A DNA stretch of 64,000 bases, taken from positions 478,541,396 to 478,605,395 of the forward strand of contig NC_085137.1 in the NCBI RefSeq assembly GCF_035046485.1, given 5' to 3'. Below, in pieces: positions 22,244-34,699 of the stretch. This DNA comes from Aedes albopictus (taxonomy: Eukaryota > Arthropoda > Insecta > Diptera > Culicidae). A program made the position numbers and the translations under genes. The notes beneath the pieces are model-generated. The model saw only the letters and a list, made by a program, of their open reading frames with translations. It made no database searches and had not been told where the DNA came from. Positions within the stretch are counted from its first letter, which is position 1. The number at the start of each line of letters is the position of its first letter.

Positions 22244-24787
22244 TACATGGAGGAATTCCTGGAGAATCGCTAGGAGAATTCTTGGATGAATCTCTGGAGG
22301 AATTTCTGAAGGAATAATTTGAGTATTTCCTGGAGGCATCCTTGGAGAAATTCCTGGACAAATGCCTGGAGCAATCCCTGGATAAATTCCTAGATATACT
22401 CCTGGTGAAATTTCTGGAAAAAAAAATCTCGGAGAGACCTCTGGGAGATTCACGGAGCAATCCCTAGATGAATTCATAGAAAAATCTCTGGAGACATTCC
22501 TTGATAAACTCGTGGAGGAATTCCTAAAAGAACTCCTGCTGGAATACCTGAGGTAAACCCTGGAAGAATCCTTAGAGGAATTCCAGGAGGAATTTCTGAA
22601 GCAATAATTTGAGGACTTCCTGGAGGCATCCTTGGAGAAATTTCTGAAGGAAATTCCTAAATGAATTCCTGGTGGAATCTATAGAGAAACTCTGGGAGAG
22701 ACCTCTGGATAAATTTCCGGAGCAATTACTTGAAAAAAAATCTGAAGAAATTCTTGGAAGAATTTGAGGGGGAATTCTTGGAAAAATCCCTTAAGGAATT
22801 ACTGGTGGAATTCCTGAAGCAATTTCTGGAGGAATCTCAGGAGCAATGCCTGAAGGAACTGCTGGCCAAATTCCTGGCAGAATCCTAGGAGGAATTCCTG
22901 GAAAAATCTCTGGAGGAATTCTTGGAGAAAATCCGTGGAACTATTCCTGGAGGAATTCCAGGAGAAATTCCTGGAGGAATCCCTGGTAAAATCCAATGAG
23001 GAATCCCTGGAGAAGTTTCTGAAGGAATTCCTTGAGGTATTCCCAGAGGAATTCTTGAAGGAACATCTGGAGGAGAAATACCTAGAAGAAACCCTGATAG
23101 AATTCCTGGAGGATTCCCTGGAATAGTTTCTAGAGAAATCCCTGAATAAATTCCTGATAGAATTTCATGAAAAAAATCCTGGAGGATTTTCTTTAGAAAT
23201 TTCCGAAGGAATTCCTGGATCAATTCCAAGAGAAATTCCTGGAGGAATTCCTGAAGAATTACCTGTGGGGAATTCTTGATGGAATTCCTGGATGAGTCTC
23301 TGTAGAAATGCCTGGAGAAATATCTGGAATAATTCCTGGAGAAATTCCGGGTGCAATTCCTGGGGAAATTTCTGACGGAATCCGTGGAGAATTACCTGGA
23401 GGATTCCTGAAGAAATCCTTGAAGGAATTCTAAAAGGAATCCCGGGAGGAATTCATGCGGGAATCCCAGAAGGAACTCTTGAAATAATTTCCTGGATAAA
23501 TTCCGGGAGGAATTTCTGGGGAAATTAGAAGACTTCCTGGAGAAATTGCTATAGCAATTTCTGAAGGAATTCCTTGAGAAATACCTGGGGTAGTTCCTGG
23601 TGGAATTCTTAAAAGTATTCTTGAAGGATTCCCTGAATGAAATTCTGGAGGAATGCCTTGAATGAAAGGAACTCCTTGAGGTATTTCTAATAGAATTCCT
23701 GAAGGATTTCCTAGAGCAATTCTTAGAGGAATTTGTGAAGAAATGCCTGGAGACATGCCAGTAGGGATTCCTGGAGGAAGGAATCCCTGCATAAATTCCA
23801 TGAGAATTCCCTAGAGGAATCTCTAGAGAAGTCTGTGGAAGAATTCCTTGAGAATTTCTATTAAGAACCACTTTCAAGAGAAACCCCTTGAGAAATTCCT
23901 TGAGGAATCCCTTGAGATATCTCTAGAGGAATCCCTAGAGTGGTTCGTGGTGCATTTTCTACAGAAATTCCGGGAGGAATCTCTGGGATGACTCCGAAAG
24001 AGTCTTCTCTGGGTGCATTCCTGAAGGATTTCCTGGAGAAATGTCTGAAAGCGCTCCTACGCATATGTGCCCAGCCGAGAAAACTAACCATCAGAAGAAG
24101 TTCTAGACCAGCGAGGTTGCATCCAGGAAGGTGAAAATTCCGTCTCCAAAGGGCTAAAGTAAGGTACACCGGGGCAAGTTGAACCGGGTGGGGCAATAAA
24201 TTCTTTTCTGGATGAATTCCCGGAGCAAGTTTCTGGAGAAATTCTTGGAAGAATTTCTGTAGGAAATCTTGGAAATTCCCTGGAGGGATTACTGGCGGAA
24301 TCCCTGAAGCTATTTTTGGAGGAATCTCAGGAAGAATGCCTGGAGGAACTTCTGGACAAATTCCAGGCAGAGTCCTAGGAGGAGTTGCTGGAGAAAATCC
24401 CTGGAAAAATTCTGGGAGAAACTATTCGGAACTATTCCAGGAGGAATTCCAGGAGAAATTCTTGGATGAATCTTCGGAGAAATTCCTGGAGGAATCCCTG
24501 GTTGAATCCAAAGAGAAATCCCTGGAGAAATTTCTGAAGAAATTTCTAAAGGTATTCCCAGAGAAATTCTTGAAGGAATATCTGGATGAGAAATTCCTAG
24601 AGGAAACCCTGGAGGATTCCATGGAATCATTTCAGGAGGAATTCCTGAATAAATTCCTGAAATTATTTCTGAAGGAATCCATAGAGGATTTCCTGAAAAA
24701 AATCCTGGAGGGATTTCTTTGGGAATTTCTGAAGGAATTCCTGGCACAATTCCTAGACAAATTCCTGGAGGAATTCCTGAAGAAATA
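22244..24787 (+). repeat. 12-bp degenerate minisatellite (GGAATTCCTGGA)n, best-preserved block
   Basis: The unit is about 12 bp, with variants such as GGAGAAATTCCT and GGAATCCCTGGA. Because 12 is a multiple of 3, each frame translates to a short peptide repeat: EFLE on the plus strand, GIPP or SRNS on the minus. This explains the many long open frames up to 183 codons. A non-repeat patch at about 24045-24195 (including GTACACCGGGGCAAGTTG) interrupts it. Host context: continues across the transposon at 24788 to 27135. Confidence 0.85.
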
Positions 24788-26067
24788 CAGTGGTTTTTCG
24801 ATTTTGTCACGGTTCTATTTAATCACGCTCCATTATATCACACTCGATTTTAGCACGCTATTCTTTTTCGATTATATCACGCTTTGATAATCGATACAAA
24901 TATTGCTAAGCACATATTCCAAACTATATAGGACACATATATCGTCATAAGTTATTTTGCACGATAAGATATTTTGCACATTAGTATACGATTATGGTGC
25001 CATTGGTGACAGGACACAGGATTCGATTATCTAGAGTCCATTCCCTTGCTTTGCTCTGCATATGCATCGACCCCGGTTTGTATGCGTCAACTCTACGCGT
25101 TACTTTTTCCATCAGGGGTCTCCAGTTAGCCTTCGTGAATAAGGTTTTGGATTGCCGGGCGTGTTCGATTCCCATTCCGGTCGGGAACTTTTCTAGACTT
25201 TCCTATGCATAGTGTATAATTGTACTTGCCCCACAATATACAACTTCATACAATGGCAGATAAAGAAAGCCCTTCAATTAATAACTGTGATAGTTCTCAA
25301 AGAACACTGAGTTGAAGAGAGGCAGCCCTAGTTCCATTGGGAACGTAGAATCACAAAGAAGAAGCAGAAGAAGAAAAGGCGTTTTACGTTAGAATATTGA
25401 TTTGGTTTCATTTTTTTACATTTTAATTATTATTAACGAGCTTTTCAATCCTAGGCTCGTTCATGTCGGGATCCACGGTTTCACTTCACTTCCGAAGGGA
25501 TAACTAACATTTTGTAAATTTATGGGCTTTTAAAAATTGATGTGTTGTTCAATTAATGCCAACCAGCATATCGAACGATCAGAAATTAAAGACAGAACCT
25601 TAAAACTTCGAGACAATTGCACAACAAAGCGTAACGCGACAACATCGCAAAAATGTCAAATTTTGATTTTTCAACTAGAAATTCCCAACCTTCTGAAAAC
25701 ACTTTTGAAAATTTTTAGTACTCGACGATAAATTTAAGCAACTATCATTATTTTGCTGTGTAAATATTAGAAATCGACAACATATGGAAACATCGTACCA
25801 TGAAATCAAAAAACTATGGTGTAGAAGTGCAAATAATACCACCATTAATTGATCTTATTTACAGAGACATTAAAAAATAATTACATACAAGAATATTAGA
25901 CTTCCATTACCGGGTTTGGTATTTTGTTCGTTTTTGTTTGATTTTTTTTGTATTCAAGTGTATTTTGATTAATAAACTCCTTCGGAAAAAAGATGTTTCA
26001 ATTATATCACGCTCCAATATATCACGCGAAAATTTTTTTCATTCGTGATATAATCGAAAAAGTACTG
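24788..26067. mobile_element. 1280-bp TA-flanked transposon, Tc1/mariner (pogo-like) ends
   Basis: Ends CAGTGGTTTTTCGATTTTGT and, on the opposite strand, CAGTACTTTTTCGATTATAT, flanked by TA at 24786-24787 and 26068-26069. Several ATATCACGCT words lie near both ends. No transposase frame: non-autonomous. It sits inside the 12-bp repeat, which resumes in register after one TA. Confidence 0.8.
25425..25510 (-). mobile_element. SINE 3'-end fragment
   Basis: The minus strand reads CCCTTCGGAAGTGAAGTG, then CCGACATGAACGAGCCTAGG and AGCTCGTTAATAATAATTA, matching the 3' half of the SINE at 33962-34144; head absent. Confidence 0.7.
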
Positions 26068-27135
26068 TACCTGGGGAAATTCCTGGAGAATTTCCTCCAA
26101 GAATCACTTTCAGGAGGAATCCCTTGAGGAATTCCTTGAGGAATCCCTTGAGGAATTCCTTGAGGAATCCCTTAGGATATCTCTAGAGGAATACCTTCAG
26201 AGAGGAAATCCTGGACGAATCCCTGTAGGATTTTTTAGAGGAATCCATGCAGGATTCTCAGAGGAATCCTGGAAGATTTTTTAGAGGAATTTCTGGGGAG
26301 ATTCTTGTAAGAAATTCATAAAGAATTCCTGCAGAAATCCAAGGATAAATTTCTGAGGGAATTCTAGGAGGAGCTCCTGAAGAAATCCCAGGAGGAAGTA
26401 CTGAAGAAATCACTGAAATTCCTGAAAAAAAAATCCTGAAGTAATTCTAAAGAGAGTACATAGAGAAACTCTTGGAAGAATCCCTGTGGCATTTCCTCAT
26501 GGAATCCCAGGAGGAAGAATCTCGAAAGCAATCCCATGAAGAATTCCTTTGGGAATCTCTAAACAGTTCCTAGAGGAAGTCTTGTATTAATTCCAGGAGG
26601 AATTCCTGGAACAGTTCCTAGAGGCATTTTTAATTAAGCCTGAAAGAATCACAGAAGAAAGTCCCTGGGGGAATTCTTGGAGGAATTTATGAAAAAAAAC
26701 CATGATGAATTCCTTAGAGAATCTTAGGCGAGGTTTCTTAGCCAATTCCTGGAAAAAAAAAATCTGTAGGAATCCTAGGATAAAACAACCTGAAGAAATC
26801 CATGTCTGCAAGCTTCTGGACGAATGATTGAAGGAACACTTGGATGGATTCCTAAAGGATGTTTTTAGTTCTGGTAATTTTTTAAAAAATTCTAGTATTT
26901 TGAATAATTCCAGATGGATGCAATCGCTAGCGGAATTATGGAAAGAATATATGGAGAAATCTCTGAAGGAGTACTTTCAAACATACCTTAAGAGATCCTT
27001 GTAGAAATTCCTGAAGGAAATCTCTAAAAGCAGCACTTGAACAATCACTGGAAGAACTTCTAAAGATATCCCAGGAAAAATCCACGAAGAAATGTCTGAT
27101 GGAATCCCTAGATGAATTCTTGAAGGAATTTTGAA
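26068..27135 (+). repeat. 12-bp degenerate minisatellite, continuation
   Basis: Same GGAATTCCTTGAGGAATCCC-type units after the inserted transposon, progressively worn to the right, ending near GAAGGAATTTTGAAG. Confidence 0.75.
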
Positions 27136-27404
27136 GAAAAGAAGATTTGCACATCGACATATCGGGCACCCCTGCCGCTTAAAAGTCATTTCAAGTCAGG
27201 CCCCCCTGGGTCCCATCCAGAAAAAAAGTCCTAGCAACGCCAATGAACATTTCATGCTTGGGTTTACGCAATCGAAAGCAGTGTTCATTCTTGCTCAGAA
27301 ATCAACGCTCTTTTGACGAAATAATATAAAATATTTGTAAATATAAGGTTAAATTAACTGTGATCACATAATAACTTTACGCTCTAGGGAGAGGGGGGTA
27401 TCAG

Positions 27405-29596
27405 CAGAGCCGTAGCGTGGTCCCATGGCGCCCTTGGCAAGCATCCAGGTTGGCGCCCCGCGATATTGTTAATTTGCTAAGTTTGTAGTTATTCATTTTT
27501 TCAAAGTTTCTTTAAAAGTTGCACTTAGTGTTTCTAAGAAACATATTCCTCTCGATTTTTTGTTGTTTTCTTATAATGTTTTCCATTCGTTTGTTTTTTT
27601 TTTAGGAATTTCAATGGGAGTCACCTAACAATTTTCCGAAGTTGATTTCATTTACACGAGTATAAGTACGAACATTACAGATTTATAACATAAATGATGC
27701 ATAATTTTCTTCAGCAAATCTTACAGTATTTTTTGAATTTTTGTTTCTGGATTTTTGAACTGAATTTTGTTTCAAAAATATTTAATTGAGTTTCAGGTGT
27801 TTTCAGGAATCCTCAATTGATGTATTTTATAAATTTTCGGCGATTAGTTTAAAAGGCTCCACCTAAATTTTCCAATAACTTCACCAAAGATGTTTTCTGA
27901 AGTTTTTTCAAAACATTTCTCAAAAGATCTGTAAGAAAATGTTCAGTATTCATTAGACAAACCATGGACATGGTTGAATACCAAGAGGAATTTCTAAAGG
28001 AATCTCTAAATCAGTTTTTGTTGAAATCTCTGGAAGAATTCCCGCTGGAATCACGAGAATAAATAATGCTAGTATCTCTGGAGGAATTCCTGGAGAAATT
28101 TCCGTAGGAATACTTGATGAAAATGCGGGAGAAAATTCTACAAGAATTTCAAATGGAATTCATGGACTAACTCGTGAAGGATTTGCAGGAGCTGTTCGTG
28201 AAGAAATACTTGATGGAATGTTAGAATTTGTAGAGAATCACTTTTGGAAGAATTTTTGACAGAAAACTTGGAAAGAACCCCTGAAACGGTTTCTTGAGGA
28301 ATCTTTGGGGAATTTAAAAAAAAACCCTAGAAGATTTTATGAAGAAATCCCAGGAAGAAGCTCTGAAAGAACCCACGGAAGGCTTCCAAAATAAACTTTA
28401 AGAAAATTTTTGGATGGAATCAATGGCAGATTTTCCAACGAAATACCTGGAGAAATTCCTGAATGAATTCCAAATATATGATTTTCTGGAGTAGTTAATA
28501 AGAAAATTCATGGAAGGTTTTCTACCGGAATTCTACCAGAATTATATGGAGCAATCCCTAGTGCGCATGGAATAATTTCGGAAGGTATCAATGGAAGTTT
28601 TTCTGGGCGATGTGATAGATGTTTTTACAAAGGAATCTATAAATGACTTTCTGAAGGAAACTTTGGTCGGATTTCTAAAGAATTTCATAGAAGACTGGAA
28701 GAATTTTCATAAAGAATTCTTGGGATTTCTAACGGAACTTATGCAGTATTTTCCAGAAGGAATCCATGGAGGAATTACTGACAAAAACTATTGAAGGCTT
28801 TCTAGGAACCTAATCCCTATACGAATTCCAAAGAAAATTTTGGGACTCTTAAGAAATTATGGAAGATTATTCAATAAAATCCTTGGAAAAATATCGATAA
28901 CAATCCTTTGACTAATTTCTGAATAAACTTCCAGATAACTTTCTGAAAGCCTCCCTGGAGGGATTTCTAAAGGAATTTAGAAACTTCTTCGAGACATTTC
29001 AAGAAAAAAACTTCAGAAGAATTTATAATTTGAAATTTGTTTTAAAGAATCCCTGAAAAAGTTTCTGAAAGAATTTCTAGATGAATTTCTGATATATTTT
29101 TTGAAGGATTTTCCAAACAAATACCTGATGAAATTTATGAAGGAATTCCAAGAACAATAAATTTGTTTTGGGGAAATGAAATTAAAAAAAAAATACTCAC
29201 TGGTAGTTTTTTGGATAAAAACAGCTTGAAAGATTTCTGCTAGATTTAAGTTCAAAGAAACATTTATTGGAAATAAAAATTGGATGAACTTAAAGCGCAT
29301 TAGGAATTTTCAGAAAGAAACATCATCAGACTTTCGAAAGCTGATTTGTTTTGCTCATTAAAAAACTAAAATAAACATTCTTAAAATCGTCTAAAAAATC
29401 TAATTTTTTGAGAATAAGGAAGGACGTAAAACACTTGATCAATCTTGGATACTGTAAATAATTAAATCTAATTGATAACATTCAAGAAGACAACAACATC
29501 ATCCTGTTTTCTTCTAACCTTAGGCCTTTTCGGCGCCCCTCTGAAGCTGGCGCCCTTGGCGGGGGCCAACCTGGCCAATTGCACGCTACGGCTCTG
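27405..29596. mobile_element. 2192-bp hAT-type element, 8-bp duplication GGTATCAG
   Basis: Terminal inverted repeats begin CAGAGCCGTAGCGTG at both ends, with further inverted similarity (GGCGCCCTTGGC). Flanking GGTATCAG occurs at 27397-27404 and 29597-29604. The 8-bp duplication and CAG...CTG ends are hAT hallmarks. The interior has no transposase; much of it (27960-29160) is the same 12-bp-type repeat as outside, suggesting internal capture or replacement. Confidence 0.88.
27960..29160 (+). repeat. Worn 12-bp repeat inside the hAT element
   Basis: GGAATTTCTAAAGGAATCTC and GGAGGAATTCCTGGAG-type words, less regular than at 22-24 kb. The 67-codon plus frame at 28591 is a by-product. Confidence 0.6.
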
Positions 29597-29665
29597 GGTA
29601 TCAGTAGGTCGGCTCTAGAGGCATGTTTTCCTCCATTTTAGAAATTTGTGCCATCAATTTTCATT
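29597..29665 (-). mobile_element. Non-LTR retrotransposon 3'-end fragment
   Basis: GGTATCAGTAGGTCGGCTCT then GAGGCATGTTTTCCTCCATT is the complement of the 3' tail at 49440-49498 (which ends in TGATACC repeats) and resembles 50470-50560. Confidence 0.55.
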
Positions 29666-31021
29666 TAAGGGCGAACGGGACGATAGAGGAAATACCTGCC
29701 ATTGCTCTGTTGCTACTAAGATGGTAATCTCAGAATCTACTTCCTATTTTGGAACAAAAACTTTTCATTGACGACAAACATGTCTAAAGGTCCAATCTGC
29801 AAATGAGAGGCTCTCTTCGTTCCAACTCTCTTTAAATTATTACAATGTCACTGTGGACATTTTAATAATTTCGGAAGTGTAGATGGGAGAAGGGTTGCTT
29901 TATCTACCTTCCAACGCAAGAGTGAATCAAAATTCATAAAAAAACGAGCACGTTATAATTGAAAGAGAGGAGACTTAAAGAGATCCTCTCATCTGCACTT
30001 AGGACCTATACAAATGTTTGGTCAGCATTGTGTATTCTCACTTGCAGTGTATATGCTGATTGCTTTTCAGCGTCTTCTGTGCGATAGAAATCGAGATTAC
30101 CATCTTCAAAATCGCGAGGCAAATTGTTAGAAAGAGAGGGAAGATAGGAAAAATAACACAGCGTCCCGTATCACCTTAAAAAAATACTGTACTTCAGAAG
30201 AGTATACATCAAATAATTTTGTAAAACTCAGGTGGGGCACTGTTCGATTCATTTTTAAGCTAAAAAGCGGTCATTGCTTGACAGATCGCTATTTTATTGT
30301 TTGTTACGAGATTGTAACTTTGAAATCTCAGTCAAAATGTTCGGTTTAGTTCTGATCGGAGGACTGAGAAATTTACATAATTTTAGATTGTGATGTGATA
30401 TTACCATGGTGTGAAATTGAAAATCCAAAACAGCAAACATTTATGTGAGAAGCCGATATTTATTGTGTTATTTGCACATATAACATTTACCACTAGAAAA
30501 CATACATACTTTTTGCGTAACTAAGTAAACAATCATCCACTTGCTTGTAGGTCAAAGCATAGTTGATAGTCATCAATTCAAAGCTTCATATTTGCGTGAT
30601 CCTCTTGTACGTCTGTTGTTCTCCGCAGGTCATTCAGCTCGCACACGTATTTTTTTCCTGATCCATCGCTAGAACGGTTTCTACTGGTTGTTGCTATATA
30701 TGATCAACGGATGAGCCCCTCCGTCGGTAGCCTGTCGCCTCTCCGGGAATGGCATGTATTATAGTAGGTTAAGGAGTTACAGCCATAAGTAACTCGTCTT
30801 AATTCGGCTGTGATAGATTAAGCATATACTCGGCAGTTGATCGCATGTTAATTGGTCACCAATGCGAACAACTGCCGAGTATAACGTACCAAGGGGCGTA
30901 ACTTGGCTACTATTTTGCTTCTGGCGTTTCTGACTGCTGATCATCTGTATTTATAGTGTTGATCACATAGGTAACATTTTTAAGGATATCTACAGGTAAA
31001 AAATACAAAAAAACTTACTAC
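29666..31021. other. Unassigned stretch with worn repeat remnants
   Basis: No gene supported. 30205-30412 looks like a diverged relative of the 443-bp family (CAAATAATTTTGTAAAACTC, TTCATTTTTAAGC, and TGTGATGTGATATTACCA near the end). A hairpin with arms TATACTCGGCAGTTG lies at 30835-30883. Confidence 0.4.
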
Positions 31022-31029
31022 TAGCAGTA

Positions 31030-31245
31030 GGGGCCGGATCACAACGTCCGAGGCCATACTGTCCCGGTCGTTAAGTCGCGTTTTTTTGCGAAATAACATC
31101 CAAAAGTTTGGGTGCGTCATAACATCCTATGTGCCTTCTTTCCTTGGACTTCGTGACACACTTACATGTTTGGACGTTATGCCCCGAAAAAATGCGCCAT
31201 AATGTCCTGGGACATTATGGCCTCGGACGTTATGATACTGCGCCC
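31030..31245. mobile_element. 216-bp hAT-like MITE, 8-bp duplication TAGCAGTA
   Basis: TAGCAGTA at 31022-31029 and 31246-31253. Inverted arms share AACGTCCGAGGCCATA and its complement, with GGG starts at both ends. Non-coding. Confidence 0.85.
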
Positions 31246-31253
31246 TAGCAGTA

Positions 31254-32594
31254 GGTAAGCAAGTACTACATTGAATTGAACACTTGGTCCGAAATGCCAT
31301 CTCTGCCTGAAGGCAAGCCTTCGTTTGCATTTGTGTGTATGTGTGTAATGATGAATTTTTTCTGGGATGTTATGCTTTTACTCTGAAGTACACATTACAA
31401 CGGAATAGCATGCATGCTATTTCTCATTGGACATCCCTAAACTCTACAAGATTTCTCTGCTACCCGGTCAACCGTTTCATAAACTGCGTTAAAGATCTTT
31501 TTCAAAAAAAAAATAGAATAATGCCTATTTTTTAAATGTTAAATTTATTCAAACAACTTCGTTGATCAATAACAATAATTGAAAAATATACTGTATCGGT
31601 CATATGATACAAATCTTTACCGAACGAAACGTAGCTAAATTTCGATCAATATCATGTTGTTGCTGGAGCTTCGGTTTTCTTCACGGATGTTTATCAAAAC
31701 ATATTCGTTTTTCGATACCAAAAGTTGAAACAAAACTATTGATCATGACACACCTTTGTCGTTCTGTTCTGCATCGGTGGGTAACGTTGAGCGAAGATAT
31801 TATGATGTCTTTTATGACAGAGCAATGTATTGTGTTTGAAATCTGAACAATCATCCGGGGGAAGTTTAATGTAATGTAATACGAATTGAATCCGTAGTCC
31901 CTGCAGGCAGATGAATAGAAATTGTGATAAGTAGGCAATTTTAACCAATAGTGGATCCCTTGAAAACTGAAAATTGTATGGGCACAACTTTGTATTACGA
32001 AAATACAATCATTTTCATGACAAACAACTCTTTTCATATAATTTGATTTGGACTGCGAAGAATTTGACCGTCTTTTCGAACAAATCCTGTAAAATTATAG
32101 CGAATTAGATGTAGTAACAAAATGACCCCCATCATGTACGATAGAAATTTATGTGAGATTTTAAAATGATGATTGAGAACTGGGGATTTTTTTTTATTTT
32201 CGTACAAATTGGGTTGAAGAGTCTTAGATTTTCATGAAACTTTTTCCACAGGCAGGGCTCATGGTTATATGAACAAAATAAATTGAAAAAAAAAATCATG
32301 GTCGCCTATTTTCCCGGAAAACTTATTTTCCCCTGACACTACTTACTTTGAAAAATCATAACTCAAGAACGAAGCATCGTAGAAAAAAAGTTTTTTTTTT
32401 TTGAAAATGAAAGCAAATTTTCTCAGAAATCCATAAAAATATGGAATGGAAAAAGTTTTCCACAAATTTTTTCACAGTTGAGAAAATTCGTAAAGAAAAG
32501 CCGGAAAAAAAAACTTTGCCCGAGCTCGTGGAAAATTTTCAAAAAACCGGTGCTAAGTTCAAGGAGAAATCATGTAAGAATTTTCAATAAATGT
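31254..32594. other. Unassigned stretch
   Basis: Overlapping chance frames on both strands at 31600-32040 (up to 118 codons on the minus strand) show no recognisable motif. Otherwise AT-rich without repeats I can define. Confidence 0.45.
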
Positions 32595-33343
32595 CAGCGC
32601 AACATTTTTTTTTGTCTCAAGAGCAAACGATTTTGGGCCGCTGAAGCCGAATCCGGGCTCATATTTGCTCCAGCACGTCACAATTTTGAACTAGGTTAAA
32701 ACACTAGACTTCGCCCCCCCCCTAAAATTATGCTCTAATCCTCGCCACCTCATACATAAAAAATGGGATTTGTATGAAGGGGGCGAAGACTAGAGCAGTT
32801 GCGAAGTCTAGTGCTTTTACCTTATACCTCAATTTATTCAATTTACCAGCCATTAAGCATGGAAACATAATTTTTAAGCAATCAAAGGGTAAATTGGTCA
32901 ATTAGCATCTAAATTAACGACTCATGCTAAATATTTCGTTTTACCAAATCAAATTTGATAGATTTAAGCATTTATTGTAAGTATGTAAATTTACATGCAA
33001 CTTTTGGAGGTTGACTTGTATGGGAAATATCGTACCTAACATAAATCTCTTAAAACTATCAAATTCGATTTGGTAAAACGAAACATTTTGCATGCGTCGT
33101 TAATTTAAATGTTAATTGAACAATTTTTCCTTTGATTTCTGAAAAATAATATTTCCATGCTTAATGGTTTGCAGTCAAAAAAGCCCAAAATCGCATATTT
33201 TGCTCTATAATTTGAGGTACAGCTCAAAATTGAGACGTGCTGGAGCAAATCTGAGCTCGGATTCGGATTCAGCGGCCCAAAATCTGTCAGAGTCACATAA
33301 ATTTGCTCTTGAGACAGACCAAAAGTTAATTTTTGTTACGCTG
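32595..33343. mobile_element. 749-bp foldback element
   Basis: Outer ends CAGCG(C/T)AACA in inverted orientation, then GTCTCAAGAGCAAA, TTTTGGGCCGCTGAA, GCTCCAGCACGTC and GGTAAAACGAAA blocks all mirrored between arms. The left arm alone contains a nested element (32695-32822). Confidence 0.8.
32695..32822. mobile_element. 128-bp MITE nested in the foldback arm
   Basis: Inverted ends GGTTAAAACACTAGACTTCG and the complement of GCGAAGTCTAGTGCTTTTAC, with a C-run and a G-run inside. Absent from the matching position of the right arm, so it is a later insertion. Confidence 0.75.
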
Positions 33344-33354
33344 TGGACAGGAAG

Positions 33355-33900
33355 ATTTACGGAAGAAACCTTGCGAGGGATTCTGGTAACAATACAAGAA
33401 AACCTCTGGAAAAAATCCCATGGAAAAAATCTTGAAAGAGTTCTTGAAGGAACACAAGTAGAAACCCTAGGAATAATCCCTGTAGAAATTTTGGGAACAA
33501 TACCTGAAAAATCTCTGGGAACATCGCGGGAAAAACTAGTGGGCAAATCCTGAAACGAACATTAGAAGCATTTGCGGAAAATCATTCAATAATAGTCCTA
33601 GTCCTGAGAGAAGCTCTATTAGAGGTATCCTTCGACAACATCCGGGAAATATCCTTGGAGAAACTCTTACAGAGATTCCGGGTCACATCCTGAGAGAAAT
33701 TCCGCGAAAATTCCCAGAAAGATACGCAAGAGAAACTCCGGAAAATCGAAGCAATAGCAGAAACAGTTGTGAAAAAATGTGGAAATAAATTCAACAAGAT
33801 CGCCGCGAAAAACTCCATTAGAATAGCTCGGAATCCGTACTCCTGGAAGGTTGTCAAAGAGCAATCCTGGAAAGAATAGGTTAAAGCTTAACAATACCGC
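33355..33900 (+). repeat. Worn 12-bp repeat tract
   Basis: GGAAGAAACCTTGCGAGGG, GTAGAAACCCTAGG, GAGAAATTCCGCG and similar units. The 129- and 113-codon frames on the two strands come from this repeat plus the foldback arm. Confidence 0.5.
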
Positions 33901-33961
33901 TAAAATCAGAAAGAAGCCCCCGAAGAGGTAAAAATGCCGTGAAAATTAAGGATTAATCGTG

Positions 33962-34144
33962 GAGCGGACCTGGTGTGATGGTTAGAGCACTTGACTATCA
34001 CGCCGAGGACCTGGGATCGAATCCCACTCCCGACAAACTCGCAAAAAGTGAGTTCTTCCTTCGGAAGGGAAGTAAAGCGTAGGTCCCGAGATGAACTAGC
34101 CTAGGGCTAAAAATCTCGTTAATACAGATAAAAAAAAAAAAAAA
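33962..34144 (+). mobile_element. Full-length tRNA-derived SINE (Feilai-like)
   Basis: Head with A box TGGTGTGATGGTTAGAGC (33971-33988) and B box GGGATCGAATCCC (34013-34025), then a tRNA-unrelated body, CCGAGATGAACTAGCCTAGG, ATCTCGTTAATA and an A-run. A 14-bp duplication AAGGATTAATC(G/A)TG flanks it, which supports retrotransposition. Transcribed by RNA polymerase III; mobilised in trans by a non-LTR element. Confidence 0.87.
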
Positions 34145-34699
34145 AAGGATTAATCATGTGAGAAATCCTGGAAGGAATGTATCCTCTTGTTCTCTGAGGA
34201 TTTGTTGGTAGAAATCTTTGTGAAGGGAATTCCAGGAAAGATTTCAACTACCTGTTAGATCCGCACCCATCTGGAGTTCACAGCATCTTATCGGAATCGT
34301 CAGCTTGCCGGAAATATCTGCTCAATCTAGAAGACATCCTCACGTTCCTCTAGTGCAATTATATAAATTCATTTAATATTCCATATTCCAACTTTCAAAT
34401 AATCAACTGAAGAAATCTTCAACTTCTTCATGGATCCACGGAATCTTCAACGTTTCCCTAACACAGACAGATCTGCACTATACGCACACAATAAAAGCTA
34501 ATAAAAAATGCTTTGGGTATTTTTCCAGGATTTTTCAAAAAAAATCTGGAATGTTTACATGAAACAAGATTACCGCAGGATTTCTTAACATGATTCAACA
34601 TAGCAGTGATCCTCAGGTCCATTTTTTCAACTGCTCGTATTGTAACACCTGGATCGATTTGTGAAACATTCAACATGTTATTCTTGATTATTTCCGGAG
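34145..34699. other. Unassigned stretch after the SINE
   Basis: A few worn 12-bp-type words near 34160-34240; the rest is AT-rich with no supported feature. Confidence 0.45.

Noticed and set aside
24310..24887. Long frames on both strands (EFLE-type on plus, GIPP-type on minus)
   Set aside because: The 12-bp repeat unit keeps all phases in register; frames on opposite strands over the same DNA show they follow the repeat, not selection.
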